In this document: piece after piece, positions 8,854 through 18,151 of the stretch
How the letters are laid out: every line of letters starts with the position of its first letter
Position numbering within the stretch: the stretch's first letter is position 1
DNA from: Mesorhizobium sp. GbtcB19
GTDB taxonomy: Bacteria; Pseudomonadota; Alphaproteobacteria; Rhizobiales; Rhizobiaceae
Reading direction: 5' to 3'
DNA length: 64,000 bases
Assembly: GCF_019091085.1 (NCBI RefSeq)
Contig: NZ_JAGXJY010000016.1
Span: forward strand, 78,649-142,648
Position numbers and translations under genes: made by a program
The notes under the pieces: generated by a model
Told to the model about the DNA's origin: nothing
Seen by the model: only the letters and a program-made list of their open reading frames with translations
Database searches by the model: none

Positions 8854-9549
8854 CTAGAACCGATAGGCGATACCCACACGCAGGTCCCGCGAGGTAAGAC
8901 GAAGTGTTTGCTCGTTCGCAAATGCCGGGAGGAAGGGCTGTCTCGCCACACTGCCGAAATCCGAAAAGCGATATTCGAAGCGGAGGGTCACGTTTGCGGC
9001 CGCAGCATACTCGATGCCCGCACCCAGCGTCCATCCAGTTGCCGTTTCGTTTATTTCCCCGTCCACATTGACGTAGTCATAGAGGCCGCGAATCCTTCCT
9101 ATTGCCATGCCGCCCGACAGATAAGGTAGGAAGCGGTCGACGGCTAATCCGAGCCGTCCGCGAAGGCTAGCATTCCACTCGAGGTCGGCTGAGACGTAGT
9201 TCGGTGGACTACAGGTGCATAGAACAAATCCGTCCGGCCCTCCTTCCTGTCCACTCCAAGTGAAATCAGTCTCAATGCCAAGCACGACATTGTTGTCAAA
9301 CTGATAATTGTACCCGCCGTAGAAGCCAAACAGAGAGCCATTGACACGGTTGGATATCGTCACGTCCAGGTCGTCGAGCCGATGGTGCGCATTGCCCCAA
9401 CCATAGCCGCCCGCGGCGCCAACATAACCACCTGTCCAAGACAGATTCGGACCTGAAAGAGGGCTTGAGATCAGATCGGCAGACAAAGCGGGGGACAATC
9501 CAAGAACGAAAGGCGCGATCAAAATCAAGCTAATTCTTTTTAGAAACAT
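8854..9549 (-). CDS. Outer-membrane beta-barrel protein, Omp25/RopB (Omp31) type
   Basis: A signal peptide covers about residues 1-23 (hydrophobic core ending SPALSA), followed by WTGGYVGAAGGYGWGN, the usual start of the first strand in rhizobial Omp25/Omp31/RopB barrels. Alternating aromatic and Gly-rich strands follow (YGGYNYQFDNNVVLGIETDF, LRGRLGLAVDRFLPYLSGG), and the protein ends in Phe (VGIAYRF), the outer-membrane insertion signal. The length of 231 residues suits an eight-stranded barrel. It is expected to be a surface or structural outer-membrane protein. An 18-bp palindrome lies about 60 bases upstream. Confidence 0.88.
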   Translation of the reverse strand: MFLKRISLILIAPFVLGLSPALSADLISSPLSGPNLSWTGGYVGAAGGYGWGNAHHRLDDLDVTISNRVNGSLFGFYGGYNYQFDNNVVLGIETDFTWSGQEGGPDGFVLCTCSPPNYVSADLEWNASLRGRLGLAVDRFLPYLSGGMAIGRIRGLYDYVNVDGEINETATGWTLGAGIEYAAAANVTLRFEYRFSDFGSVARQPFLPAFANEQTLRLTSRDLRVGIAYRF

Positions 9550-9607
9550 TTCATGAAACCTTCAGGTAAAATCCAATTTACTTTAATATGAATTAATCTA
9601 TATATAT

Positions 9608-9625
9608 ATCTTCGTATACGAAGAT
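9608..9625. promoter_or_regulatory. Perfect 18-bp palindrome upstream of the outer-membrane protein gene
   Basis: ATCTTCGTA followed directly by TACGAAGAT forms a perfect uninterrupted palindrome, embedded in very AT-rich DNA 59 bases upstream of the ATG at 9549. Position and symmetry suit the operator of a dimeric regulator. A terminator is less likely, because no gene ends into it and there is no loop. Confidence 0.5.
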
Positions 9626-9827
9626 TTTAGAATTTATCTCAGATATTTCCGCTCAACACCTCTAACGCCGGCAACTAACTCAAGATCGCACATTTGAAGA
9701 AGACAGCGATGCCTGAACCCGTAAACGACACTTGGCGGTGGTAGCACTGCGCTCCACTCCGGGTCGCAACGGAACTCTGAAACCCGCCCGTAAGACGAGA
9801 ACCTCGCATTGCAGCACCTCGGATCTC

Positions 9828-10220
9828 TCAGCAATTGCCAACGACGCTGGAGGGATTCAACCACGAGACCGCCAGACATTCCGAGAGCAGCTGACACAAG
9901 TCCAGACGACAATCGGTGATCTCGTTGATTTTTGATACTTGCTTCGGTTCAAGATAACGAAGCGACTGCACAATGGAGTCAGCAGCGCACAACCGGCGAA
10001 AGGTGTCATGGGGACCATCTTCGCCAAACAGATCGATCGCCTCATCAATGAGTCGCGACCTATCGCTCTGATCCAGATCCTCGAAAAAGGCTGTCGTTGC
10101 GAGGATTGTGTCTGCCCGGGATTCTGGATTCGGCATTGTAAGAATGTCCGTGACAAGTCGGGACTTGCGGGCGAGTGACTGAACCTTGATAGCTGGGCTA
10201 ATCTTCAAAATAGCATTCAT
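9828..10220 (-). CDS. Hypothetical protein
   Basis: A 130-residue protein that I do not recognise. The start at 10220 (MNAILKISPAIKVQSLARKS) is chosen over the longer open frame because an AAGGAG lies 10 bases upstream. The sequence looks soluble and helical (TAFFEDLDQSDRSRLIDEAI), has several Cys in the last third and shows no membrane segment. The last residues may be a frameshift product, since another minus-strand frame stays open from 9912 to 9634. No operon partner is visible. Confidence 0.45.
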   Translation of the reverse strand: MNAILKISPAIKVQSLARKSRLVTDILTMPNPESRADTILATTAFFEDLDQSDRSRLIDEAIDLFGEDGPHDTFRRLCAADSIVQSLRYLEPKQVSKINEITDCRLDLCQLLSECLAVSWLNPSSVVGNC

Positions 10221-10351
10221 TTGAGAGAACTCCTTCGTTTGTGTGATCACGGTGCCCTTGTTCGCCGCGTTAGACAACTTGCATCTGATTTCACTGGTAA
10301 CAATGTGTCGATCCCGCGTTTCATTGGTAATAAACGCCCCCGCTCCAACCA

Positions 10352-10504
10352 ATGTGTTCGAAAACGACCGGTACGGCTGATGGGATCGCTTTTCGACTGA
10401 CTTCTATCGGTAAGCGCCAACCGATTCGTCGTGCGGCGGACGAGCTGGCCCGAACCGATGCCGGTCGAGCACCCAAGCCCAATAAGCCGAAGGTGGGCGA
10501 TTGA
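10352..10504 (+). CDS. Possible small basic protein or gene fragment
   Basis: A 50-codon frame reads MCSKTTGTADGIAFRLTSIG and ends RTDAGRAPKPNKPKVGD. Composition and codon choice (Lys, Arg, Ala, Pro; few rare codons) look protein-like, but there is no clear ribosome binding site and I recognise no family. It may be the C-terminal remnant of a larger lost gene. Confidence 0.25.
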   Translation: MCSKTTGTADGIAFRLTSIGKRQPIRRAADELARTDAGRAPKPNKPKVGD

Positions 10505-11840
10505 CTCATCACATCCCTGGTTCACCCACCGGCGGCGCTTCTGCGCAGGCCTTTGAGCCGAGAACCGATCCTCTGTGTATGAATTCGAGGGCGCCGCCTC
10601 TCTGGAAGACCTCCCTAATTCGGTCAGAAACGGGAAGGCTTGGCCTCCTTGCCATGGTACCGGCGGAATTGGTCGTGGGACTCGTCGTGTAAGTGCCCGC
10701 GAGCCAGTTGGCATCCCGTCGAGCCGAATCGGCAAAGACTGGAGCGCCCGTGAAGCACCCTCTCGCTGGCGATACATGGTCGAGAACTATCCCGCCAAGT
10801 TCGACTCCTTAAGGCGTGTCACGACCTGTGCGGCCCACATGCATACACTTTCCTTTTGGTCATCTGCATCGCAGCCGCGATCACGCGATCACGTCCTGCC
10901 CCCATCAGTAAACCAGTGCTGGCTCTTGGTGCCCTGCCGTAGAACCGTGCCGTTCAGGTATTCTCTCTCCAAGGTCGGATGCATTGGTTGCCACGTCATC
11001 ATTATCATCATTACAAATGAAACGCCGTTTGCGTTGACACGTTCACCGACGCGTTGAATATTTTTGGCAAGCAAACGACGTAAGGATAATCTTATGCGGA
11101 TTAGACGGACGCGTTTTTATGATCGAGGCTGCTCATTCGATTCAGTTTTTGCAACTCGATCGTGAGACGCCTCGGTCGATGATGGCAGAGCAGCGGCAAT
11201 GCGCCCCCTCGCGTCGCGCCCCGTCATTGACCGAGGCTACCCATAGCGGCGGTTCGATTGGCAGTCATAGAATTGTCGTCGCTACACCACATCCTAGCCA
11301 ATAACGCCAGGCCGAGCGGTAACCGGTCACCATTTGCGCACGCTCGCCGTTCGCCCGACCCGACGATGATGCTGACATTGGTTGATTCATATGGCGGCGT
11401 AATCTTTCATCAACTGGCGGTGACCGCGTTTTTTCGGTTCTTTTGTCATTCAACGGTCAGCAACATCGAGGAAAGTTCATTCGCGCGAGAAAACCATGAT
11501 AACTAGGGCGGGTGGCGAAAATCGCGCGATCAGCAACGACAGCCGCTCCCATGATAACATTGTGCCGGTGTCGCCTTGAACATCACTCGACAGTGGCGAG
11601 CCTTCCAGTTTGTCACGGCAATTGGTGGTCATGAAGGTTCGCAGGCGCCAAGGCCCGAGGCGGCTGTTGATCGGCCGGTTTGGAATGGAGACGACCGTGA
11701 ACCTGCTCGACCTTGTGAGATATCAAAGCGGGAACAGTTCCCAGCCTGACCGTACCGGCGACACCGACAGACCTATCGTCTTTGGACGCTGGCGATGCTA
11801 TGTCGGTTGGGCGCGCCATATCGTCCGGAGATCAATACGA
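10505..11840. other. Gene-poor accessory stretch
   Basis: About 1.3 kb with only short frames on either strand, none showing a recognisable motif, signal peptide or consistent codon bias. It is probably decayed island DNA. No IS ends, tRNA or CRISPR-like repeats were seen. Confidence 0.5.
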
Positions 11841-12365
11841 ATGTCAAAGTACAAGCTGACCTGCCGGATGATTGTTCCTGTCAGCCTGCTGCTCAACTGT
11901 TTTTTCGCGATGCCTGCCTCACCTCAAACTGGCCCTGCATCGGTACCTGCGGCCTTTGGTGTCGCCAATCACGAGACTATTCTGGTGGTTCAAGCCACAG
12001 GAGCCCAGATCTACGAATGCAAAGCTGATGCAAATGGTGCGACAAGCTGGACCTTTCGCGAGCCTGTCGCCACTCTCGTCCGCGGCGGCGAAACCGTGGG
12101 GCGTCACTATGCTGGTCCCACTTGGGAATTGTCCGATGGTGAGGCTGTCCAAGCGAAGCAGTCGGCCACGGCACCGGGAGCCACTTCGAATGACGTGGCG
12201 TTGCTGAAGCTCGACGTTGTCAATCACCGCGGAAGTGGCATTCTCCAGAGTGCGAAGTTCGTGCTGCGGTTGAACACAAGTGGCGGCGTTCTGAAAGGCG
12301 AATGTCCGAAAGCGGGCGAGCTTCGCGCGGCCGCCTATTCAGCCGACTATACATTTCTGAAATAG
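11841..12365 (+). CDS. Exported DUF3455-family protein
   Basis: Starting at ATG 11841 the product is 174 residues with a signal peptide (hydrophobic core IVPVSLLLNCFFAM, cleavage near PASPQ). The mature part matches the DUF3455 pattern: GAQIYECKADANGATSWTFR, GRHYAGPTWELSDGEAV, VALLKLDVVNHRGSGILQSA and a final YSADYTFLK. Two Cys (YECK and GECPK) could form a disulphide in the periplasm. The family has no established function. The longer upstream frame (from 11610) lacks family similarity. A 9-bp hairpin (GCCGACTAT / ATAGTCGGC, 12342-12370) spans the stop codon. Confidence 0.8.
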   Translation: MSKYKLTCRMIVPVSLLLNCFFAMPASPQTGPASVPAAFGVANHETILVVQATGAQIYECKADANGATSWTFREPVATLVRGGETVGRHYAGPTWELSDGEAVQAKQSATAPGATSNDVALLKLDVVNHRGSGILQSAKFVLRLNTSGGVLKGECPKAGELRAAAYSADYTFLK

Positions 12366-12548
12366 TCGGCGCGGGCAAATCGCCTTCTTCACACCGAGCT
12401 CTGCAGAGGTAACACGCGAGCGCGCCATTGGTTAGCGGGTGACCATTGGGCTCTCCGGTCGGGTTGGCCGTTGGCGCCAGCCCGCTTCACCAATCTTCCA
12501 ACCTGCCGGGAGAAATGGTTGACCAAGAGGGCAGTGGGTGAGACCGGT

Positions 12549-13052
12549 TTAGTACGTTGAGCTGTCAGGCCCAAAAATCGCCGGATGACGTAGGACGTCG
12601 CCGTTTTCAAGACCGTCCCTGGCGGCGGTACCGGCCTTCAACTCGAGCACAAAGCTCACCGGCTGCCCAGGCGATATAAGCGATACCGATTCCGGCTCAC
12701 CTTGCTTTATAGACCTGATCCTGTGATCCTGGCCTACGAACACCAGATCCAGGGCCATCGGCGTGTTCTTCATCCAGAAACTCACCTCGCCTGATCGATT
12801 GAAGACGAAAAGCATCCCGTGATTGTCGTCCATGGACTGGCGGTACATCAGTCCGGCCTGACGTTCTTTGGAAGTGTCGGCGATTTCGACAAAAAACGAG
12901 CGTTCCCCGGAACTGGTCTCTACCACCAGTGGCGTTAAATCGACTGGAAGCATCATTGGCTGTCCGTTCACCCGACCCGGCAGGCTGAGGTAACCCATCA
13001 AGGTCAACGCAGTGCAGATCGTGCCTCCCACCAACCAACCGCGATGAGTCAT
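12549..13052 (-). CDS. Exported DUF192-family protein
   Basis: The product has an N-terminal membrane or signal segment (WLVGGTICTALTLMGYLSLP) and a DUF192 domain: FFVEIADTSKERQAGLMYRQ, MLFVFNRSGEVSFWMKNTPM, ALDLVFVGQDHRIRSI, VLELKAGTAARDGLENGDVL. The M-Y/F-R and FWMKNT motifs are the family hallmarks. The biochemical role is unknown. ATG 13052 is preferred because the membrane segment follows directly and a GGGA lies just upstream; ATG 13064 or TTG 13079 are alternatives. It stands alone, without an operon. Confidence 0.8.
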   Translation of the reverse strand: MTHRGWLVGGTICTALTLMGYLSLPGRVNGQPMMLPVDLTPLVVETSSGERSFFVEIADTSKERQAGLMYRQSMDDNHGMLFVFNRSGEVSFWMKNTPMALDLVFVGQDHRIRSIKQGEPESVSLISPGQPVSFVLELKAGTAARDGLENGDVLRHPAIFGPDSSTY

Positions 13053-13886
13053 AGAATATCCCATCGGGTCTTGGCCCAATGCAACGCGTCAGGGATTGAT
13101 GTAACGTGGCCTTCAAACAAGAATTTGACCTCACTTCAGGGTACGCCAGCACGCGCTGGCGAATGAAGCCAACGATCTCCCAAAGAGATCCGGAGCAGGA
13201 GAAACCGCCAGGCAAGCCATAAGCTAATTGAGCGTCCTATAGGTATTGCTTGCGCGAATATACTGCGGAGAGCAACTGTGTCTCATGCAGAATATGAATG
13301 GCACCATAGCACGACGAACCTGTGCCGCCATTCCAGACTGATGTAGACTTGTCCTGCGTTTCGGCCCCCCTCCGCGACGCCTAGGGCTGGCCAGCCGCCC
13401 CCCTCCGGGCTGGCCGGCCCTCCAATCGAGCCTAAGTTCAAGGGTTGGGTAATTCCGCACGCGCGGCCAAAGCCGCCAAGGGTGCCGTTCGACGATGTCG
13501 ACTGGAACGACAACCCGTCAGCAAATTGTTCGTCTGCACCGCGCTGAGATCTCCGTATCCGGGAGCAAGCTGCTCAGCGAGAACTGCCGTCCATCGCACA
13601 GGTACGACCGATGGGTAGCCAAACTTTTTAACATCCGACCGCACCAATCGAAGATACCTGTCGGTATTTCTTCTGCTACCCGATCATTTCTCGCGCGCCA
13701 GCATCCTGATGAATGATGACGTTATGCGATTTACGCATGCGACGCTTTAGCTCCGGATGGATACCTTGCTTTCAAAGACACCTCGCCGCCCGGCGACAGT
13801 GGGCGGAGCGGTAGATACTGGCCTAGCGTTGACGTAATTCGTCCACGACAACTTGCAGCCGACATCTAAATATTAAAGGAAGATCA
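13053..13886. other. Non-coding or decayed stretch
   Basis: About 830 bases. Short opposing frames exist around 13,440-13,720, but none resembles a known family. A GC-rich patch near 13,370-13,430 contains repeated GGCTGGCC-like words. The final 30 bases contain a purine-rich AAAGGAAG ahead of the ATG at 13887. Confidence 0.45.
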
Positions 13887-14570
13887 ATGCTTTCCCGAAG
13901 AATTTTGTCTCCAATTCTCCTCTGCCTTTTCGCAGACACTGCCAGCTTCGCAGCCAATCTTGATGAATCGGTGGCGCCGCCGATGGCGCCCACCTGGACT
14001 GTGGGTTTAGAGGGAAGCCCCGAGTTCTATGCCATCGACAATGCTAGCAACAGCGCCCGGTCGCTTGCTGACACGTATTTCAAGTTCAGCGTTTCACACA
14101 ATTTCGACGACAGTTTCATCGGAGGGGTATTTTTCCAACCCACCTTCAAGACCGGAGGAAAATCACAGTATTTTGGCGAGGCGAGCCTCGGTTACAAAAT
14201 CAAGCTAACCGACAGCTTTACCCTCACACCGAGCCTTGGCTTGGGTTATACATGGCACGACACAGGCATTCCCAAGGATGGAAATGCCAATGTGCAAGCT
14301 CCCTACTACGTCTTTTATGTTGCAGGTGACTGGAAATTAACTCACCAGTGGACCTGGAACGTATTCAATCTGCGTTACCGCAACGCCTTCAACGCCGCAT
14401 GGGAGACACCGAAAGTGGCCACTGGCGTGACCTACAACATCGACGCCGCCAATGCGATCTATACTAGCATCGGTCTTTCGTGGAGAAAGATCAATACAAT
14501 CTCATCGCCCTATAACGATTTGTCGGAAGACAAGCTCAATATCGCAATTGGATATAAATATGCATTTTGA
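13887..14570 (+). CDS. Outer-membrane beta-barrel protein (unassigned)
   Basis: This 227-residue protein has a signal peptide ending near TASFAAN and then amphipathic strands with regular aromatic residues (SLGYKIKLTDSFTLTPSLGL, WKLTHQWTWNVFNLRYRN, AIYTSIGLSWRKIN), ending in YKYAF with C-terminal Phe. It should be a monomeric outer-membrane barrel, but I cannot assign it to a named family; it is unlike the Omp25-type barrel at 8854-9549. AAAGGAAG supports the start. A hairpin terminator follows ten bases after the stop. Confidence 0.75.
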   Translation: MLSRRILSPILLCLFADTASFAANLDESVAPPMAPTWTVGLEGSPEFYAIDNASNSARSLADTYFKFSVSHNFDDSFIGGVFFQPTFKTGGKSQYFGEASLGYKIKLTDSFTLTPSLGLGYTWHDTGIPKDGNANVQAPYYVFYVAGDWKLTHQWTWNVFNLRYRNAFNAAWETPKVATGVTYNIDAANAIYTSIGLSWRKINTISSPYNDLSEDKLNIAIGYKYAF

Positions 14571-14579
14571 ACCACTCCA

Positions 14580-14603
14580 AAATACCGATCCTTCGCGGTA
14601 TTT
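14580..14603 (+). terminator. Hairpin terminator after the outer-membrane protein gene
   Basis: A perfect 8-bp stem, AAATACCG / CGGTATTT, with an 8-base loop lies 9 bases after the stop at 14570 and ends in TTT. It fits an intrinsic terminator. Confidence 0.6.
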
Positions 14604-15023
14604 ATCTATGATCCGCGTCGATTGCCTTTATCTTTTTCAGCGTATCGCGGAATTGGGAGAGTTATGCAAGTCGTGGATGGGCGCGACACAGACGCACGTC
14701 TCGGATGGTGCGGCGCGAATTACAGGCAGTAGCATTGAACTAAGGCGCCCCGGATGGGTGCTGAGTAGACGTGTAACTCGATGCCACCAAGCGGATTGGC
14801 AAAACAGGAAGGCGCTCGCTCTGGAATTGCAGGAGAAGTGCCGTCATTGATGGATCTGTCGAAAACAGTGATCCAAATTGAGGCGCAACCGCTCGAAACC
14901 GGAACGAGCGCGGGCGCCTTCTTGTATCGGTTCGACTCTCCCTTTGAAGTTGAGCTGATAGACGCGACCTTTGGCTTACAATGGTTTGCCGGAAGCCATA
15001 GCGGCCAATACTAGGGACCGAAT
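14604..15023. other. Leader region upstream of kup
   Basis: About 420 bases. A 54-codon frame beginning MDLSKTVIQIEAQPLETGTS runs from 14850 to 15014 and stops just before kup. It has no clear ribosome binding site and no recognisable family, so it is not called. An AGGGA precedes the kup start. Confidence 0.35.
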
Positions 15024-16946
15024 ATGGAAAGCGTAATGACGGCTGCCGCCCGACCGAGCGTTCATCACATGCGAGATCGCGCTTTAGCCGCGACGGCTCT
15101 CGGCTGTTTGGGAGTGGTCTTTGGGGATATTGGGACGAGCCCGCTCTATGCGCTGCAGGTCGCGATCAATTCGGCAACGCCGGCTGGGAGTGCGCCAGCC
15201 CCGCAGGCGATTATCGGCATCGTTTCGCTGATCTTTTGGTCGCTTCTCGTCATTATTTCGATCAAATACGCGATCCTGATCATGCGCGCTGACAATGGCG
15301 GCGAAGGTGGCATTCTAGCTTTGCTTGCTTTGGTGAGCCCGCGGCGCGCTACGCAAAATCGCACAGGAGCACTGATGGTGCTGGTCGGTCTCTTCGGCGC
15401 GACGCTGCTCTACGGCGACGGTGCGATCACGCCTGCGATGTCGGTGCTCAGTGCCATAGAGGGCCTCAAGATTTATGCGCCACAGACGGACCACGTCGTG
15501 GTCCCGCTGACTGGTGCGATTCTCATGATGCTGTTCTTCTTGCAAAAGAAGGGCACGAACTGGATCGGCGGCATCTTTGGGCCGGTAATGCTAGTCTGGT
15601 TCGCGGTCATTGGTATTCTGGGGATCAGCGGCATTGTCAAGGAGCCCGCGGTTCTCGGGGCTCTCAGCCCCTGGCCCGCCCTCAGCTACTTGTGGCAGGC
15701 TGGACCGATAGCCTTCACGGTGATCGGGACCGCTTTCTTAGCGGTCACCGGTGGTGAGGCTCTCTATGCCGATATGGGCCATTTCGGGCCTTTTCCAATC
15801 CGTGTCGCGTGGTTCGGCGTGGCGCTACCGACACTGACGCTGAACTACTTCGGGCAGGGAGGATTGCTCTTGGCCGATCCGTCGGCAATCGAAAATCCGT
15901 TCTATCGTCTTGCGCCCGAGTGGTCGCACTATGGTCTGGTCGCGTTGGCGACGGCGGCTACCGTCATTGCCTCGCAGGCCATTATCACCGGCGCTTATTC
16001 GCTGACGCAGCAGGCGAACCAGCTCGGTTTGCTGCCACGACTGAGAATCATCCATACGGCCCGGCACGAACGCGCCCAGATCTACATTCCGCTGGTCAAC
16101 TGGACTCTCGCACTCGCAACCCTCACGGCTGTGCTAGGCTTCCGATCGTCGGACGCGCTCGCCGGCGCTTACGGCATTGCCGTGTCGCTGCTGATGGTGA
16201 TTACTACCGCGCTCGCCGCCTTTGTCGCATTGCACTGGAAACACAATCCGCTGCTTATCGTGATCGTGAACGGCAGCCTCCTGCTGCTGGAACTTCTGTA
16301 TTTTGCCTCGGCTTCGACAAAACTACTGGACGGTGGTTGGTTCCCGCTGACGATATCCCTGGTGATCGCCTTTCTCATGCTTACATGGCGCCGCGGCGTG
16401 GAGATGTTGGATAAGGCACGCCTTGCCGTCCGCCAGACGGTTGACGAGTTCGATGCCGAAGTGAAGGCGAACCCGCCCTTTCGGATCGACGGTACCGCAG
16501 TCGTGCTCGGCCGGTTGACGAAAGGGATTCCGCTTGCCCTATCACTCAACCTCAAGCTCAATCGCGTGTTGCATCAAAAAGTCTTGTTGGTCGCCATTGA
16601 TGTCACGGGAACCCCCCGTGTTTGCGACGAGGAGCGTGCCGTAATCCAGCGGATTTCAGACGACATTACCCGGGTCGAGTTGCGGTACGGTTTCATGGAG
16701 AGTCCGGATGTGCCTGGCGGCCTCAAAACGGCGCTGACGCGCGGGCAGATCGGCAAATGTGAATTGTCGTCAATCACCTATTACATAGGACATGATACGA
16801 TCGTCGCGGGGAGGCCAGATGAGGGAATGGCGCTGTGGCGTGAGCATCTCTTTGCCCTGATGCACCGAAATGCGCAGCGACCTGGCGCCTCCTTTAAGAT
16901 CCCAGCCGAGCAAGTCATGGAAATCGGACTCGAATTCAAGATCTGA
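15024..16946 (+). CDS. kup: Low-affinity potassium transporter Kup
   Basis: Inner-membrane K+/H+ symporter of the Kup/HAK/KT family. At 640 residues it has the family's full length. It starts the transport domain with GCLGVVFGDIGTSPLYALQ and contains DNGGEGGILALLALV, GDGAITPAMSVLSAIEGLK and TGGEALYADMGHFGPFPI, all signature segments. About twelve membrane helices are visible, then a hydrophilic C-terminal domain from about residue 465. It stands alone. The location in a putative symbiosis island suggests an accessory Kup copy, which rhizobia often carry in addition to a chromosomal one. Confidence 0.95.
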   Translation: MESVMTAAARPSVHHMRDRALAATALGCLGVVFGDIGTSPLYALQVAINSATPAGSAPAPQAIIGIVSLIFWSLLVIISIKYAILIMRADNGGEGGILALLALVSPRRATQNRTGALMVLVGLFGATLLYGDGAITPAMSVLSAIEGLKIYAPQTDHVVVPLTGAILMMLFFLQKKGTNWIGGIFGPVMLVWFAVIGILGISGIVKEPAVLGALSPWPALSYLWQAGPIAFTVIGTAFLAVTGGEALYADMGHFGPFPIRVAWFGVALPTLTLNYFGQGGLLLADPSAIENPFYRLAPEWSHYGLVALATAATVIASQAIITGAYSLTQQANQLGLLPRLRIIHTARHERAQIYIPLVNWTLALATLTAVLGFRSSDALAGAYGIAVSLLMVITTALAAFVALHWKHNPLLIVIVNGSLLLLELLYFASASTKLLDGGWFPLTISLVIAFLMLTWRRGVEMLDKARLAVRQTVDEFDAEVKANPPFRIDGTAVVLGRLTKGIPLALSLNLKLNRVLHQKVLLVAIDVTGTPRVCDEERAVIQRISDDITRVELRYGFMESPDVPGGLKTALTRGQIGKCELSSITYYIGHDTIVAGRPDEGMALWREHLFALMHRNAQRPGASFKIPAEQVMEIGLEFKI

Positions 16947-17270
16947 TCGCGAAACGGTGTCTCATACGCTTCTAGCCGCCAAATCGGGCTCGATGTGTCT
17001 TCGAAAAAGTCAAGAGTCGCGCTAAAGAGGCTCACGGTGCTCGGGCTCGAACAACGGTCACCAAAAAGCTGATCTCATTGCGTTGCAGACGACGGGGAGA
17101 GCCAACATAAACTGACGTTTTGCTCAGGTCAGGAGCGAATAGTAAAGATGTCTTGTGCGTGGCCACCGCCGCATGCCCGAAAAATTTGCGGCGGCGAATA
17201 ATTCAACTGGACAATCAGACTGCTCAAACTGCACAAATGGGACATCATTGGCTATTAGCAAGGAATCACA
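16947..17270. other. Intergenic region between kup and the mucR-like gene
   Basis: 324 bases with no convincing frame. The last 100 bases are A/T-rich, as expected upstream of MucR/Ros-type genes, which often repress themselves at AT-rich sites. No clear inverted repeat was seen. Confidence 0.4.
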
Positions 17271-17774
17271 ATGAGCCCGCCCGACGACCAGCAAGACAGC
17301 AGCGATCTCGTATCACTCGCGGCTGACATAGTTTCTGCATATGTATCGAACAATCCGGTTCCGGTGCCGGAACTGCCAAAGCTGATCGCAGATATTCATG
17401 CTGCCTTACGAGGCATCGAGACTCCAACGACTGAACCGGCGGTCAAGCAAGAACCAGCGGTTTCGATAAGAAAATCGGTGACCCCAGGCTATATTATTTG
17501 TCTGGAAGATGGAAAAAAGTTCAAATCGCTGAAGCGCCACCTCAATGTTCACTACAATCTTAGTCCGGATGAATACCGGCAGAAATGGGGACTGCCTGCC
17601 GACTATCCAATGGTGGCGCCGGACTACGCCTTGGCCCGATCGGCGCTGGCAAAAGCGTCAGGATTGGGACGAAAGTCATCCGAGCCGACTGCAGATACTA
17701 AATCGAAGCAGAAGCCTCGCACCGCCGCAGCCTCGACAAGGTCATCCAGCGCGAAGTCACCGGTGAAGAGATAG
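17271..17774 (+). CDS. MucR/Ros-family zinc-finger regulator
   Basis: This 167-residue protein has the MucR/Ros layout: an acidic helical N-terminus (VSLAADIVSAYVSNNPVPV), the DNA-binding finger with C77, D80, H90 and H94 (ICLEDGKKFKSLKRHLNVH), and the conserved YRQKWGLPADYPMVAPDYA segment. The second zinc-binding Cys of Ros is Asp here, a CxxD variant seen in other rhizobial MucR proteins. A Lys/Ser/Ala-rich tail follows. MucR proteins silence or activate exopolysaccharide, motility and horizontally acquired genes. It may regulate island genes; no target is evident in the window. Confidence 0.9.
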   Translation: MSPPDDQQDSSDLVSLAADIVSAYVSNNPVPVPELPKLIADIHAALRGIETPTTEPAVKQEPAVSIRKSVTPGYIICLEDGKKFKSLKRHLNVHYNLSPDEYRQKWGLPADYPMVAPDYALARSALAKASGLGRKSSEPTADTKSKQKPRTAAASTRSSSAKSPVKR

Positions 17775-17935
17775 GAGCGTCGCGAGCGCGGGCTTGGGGC
17801 GGAAGGGATCGCGCCGCTGGCGGATCTTTTCGAGGTGTGCCCCCTGCGTCTCGCGCACCGCCTTGTTGTCTGGGTCGAGGATATCAATCTTGTCCTGGTT
17901 CTCGGGACGATACTGATTGACGACGACTAGTCGCC
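17757..17935 (-). pseudogene. Methylmalonyl-CoA mutase gene fragment
   Basis: The minus strand at about 17,800-17,930 reads VVVNQYRPENQDKIDILDPD, then NKAVRETQGAHLEKIRQRRD. This matches the region of methylmalonyl-CoA mutase large subunits between the catalytic barrel and the B12-binding domain (typically NKYR...IDNTKVREAQ...RLKxIRxxRD). There is no start, and nothing else of the roughly 700-residue enzyme is present. The frame then runs into the 3' end of the mucR-like gene. It is an isolated relic, probably left by recombination. Confidence 0.5.
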
Positions 17936-18151
17936 GCCGCGCTCGACCGGCGGTCTATCAGAGCCCGACTCGCAAGGCGAGCCTTCCCCAACGTTACCCC
18001 TCAACAGTGTCGCGTGTGAAATATTTTGTGTGAGGGCGAAGGGATAAAAAGGCCCCATGGCACAGCGCTTAACGCATGACCAAACGTGCCACAAAGTTGT
18101 ATTAAATCGATTCAGTTGCTTGACGGTGAAGCCTAGCGATCAATTTGGCAA

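Noticed and set aside
9634..9912. Minus-strand 92-codon frame downstream of the hypothetical gene.
   Set aside because: Composition (rich in Arg, Cys and Ser) and overlap suggest a shadow or decayed tail; no motif recognised.
13438..13716. Opposing frames of about 70 codons in the gap before the second outer-membrane protein gene.
   Set aside because: Neither has a start signal or recognisable domain.
14850..15014. 54-codon frame ahead of kup, considered as a leader peptide.
   Set aside because: No ribosome binding site, no family, and no attenuator-like structure was evident.
10230..18151. Search for nod boxes, NifA/sigma-54 sites, CRISPR arrays and complete tRNA genes.
   Set aside because: No stretch matched a nod box or a paired -24/-12 element well enough, and no regularly spaced repeats or full cloverleaf were seen by eye.
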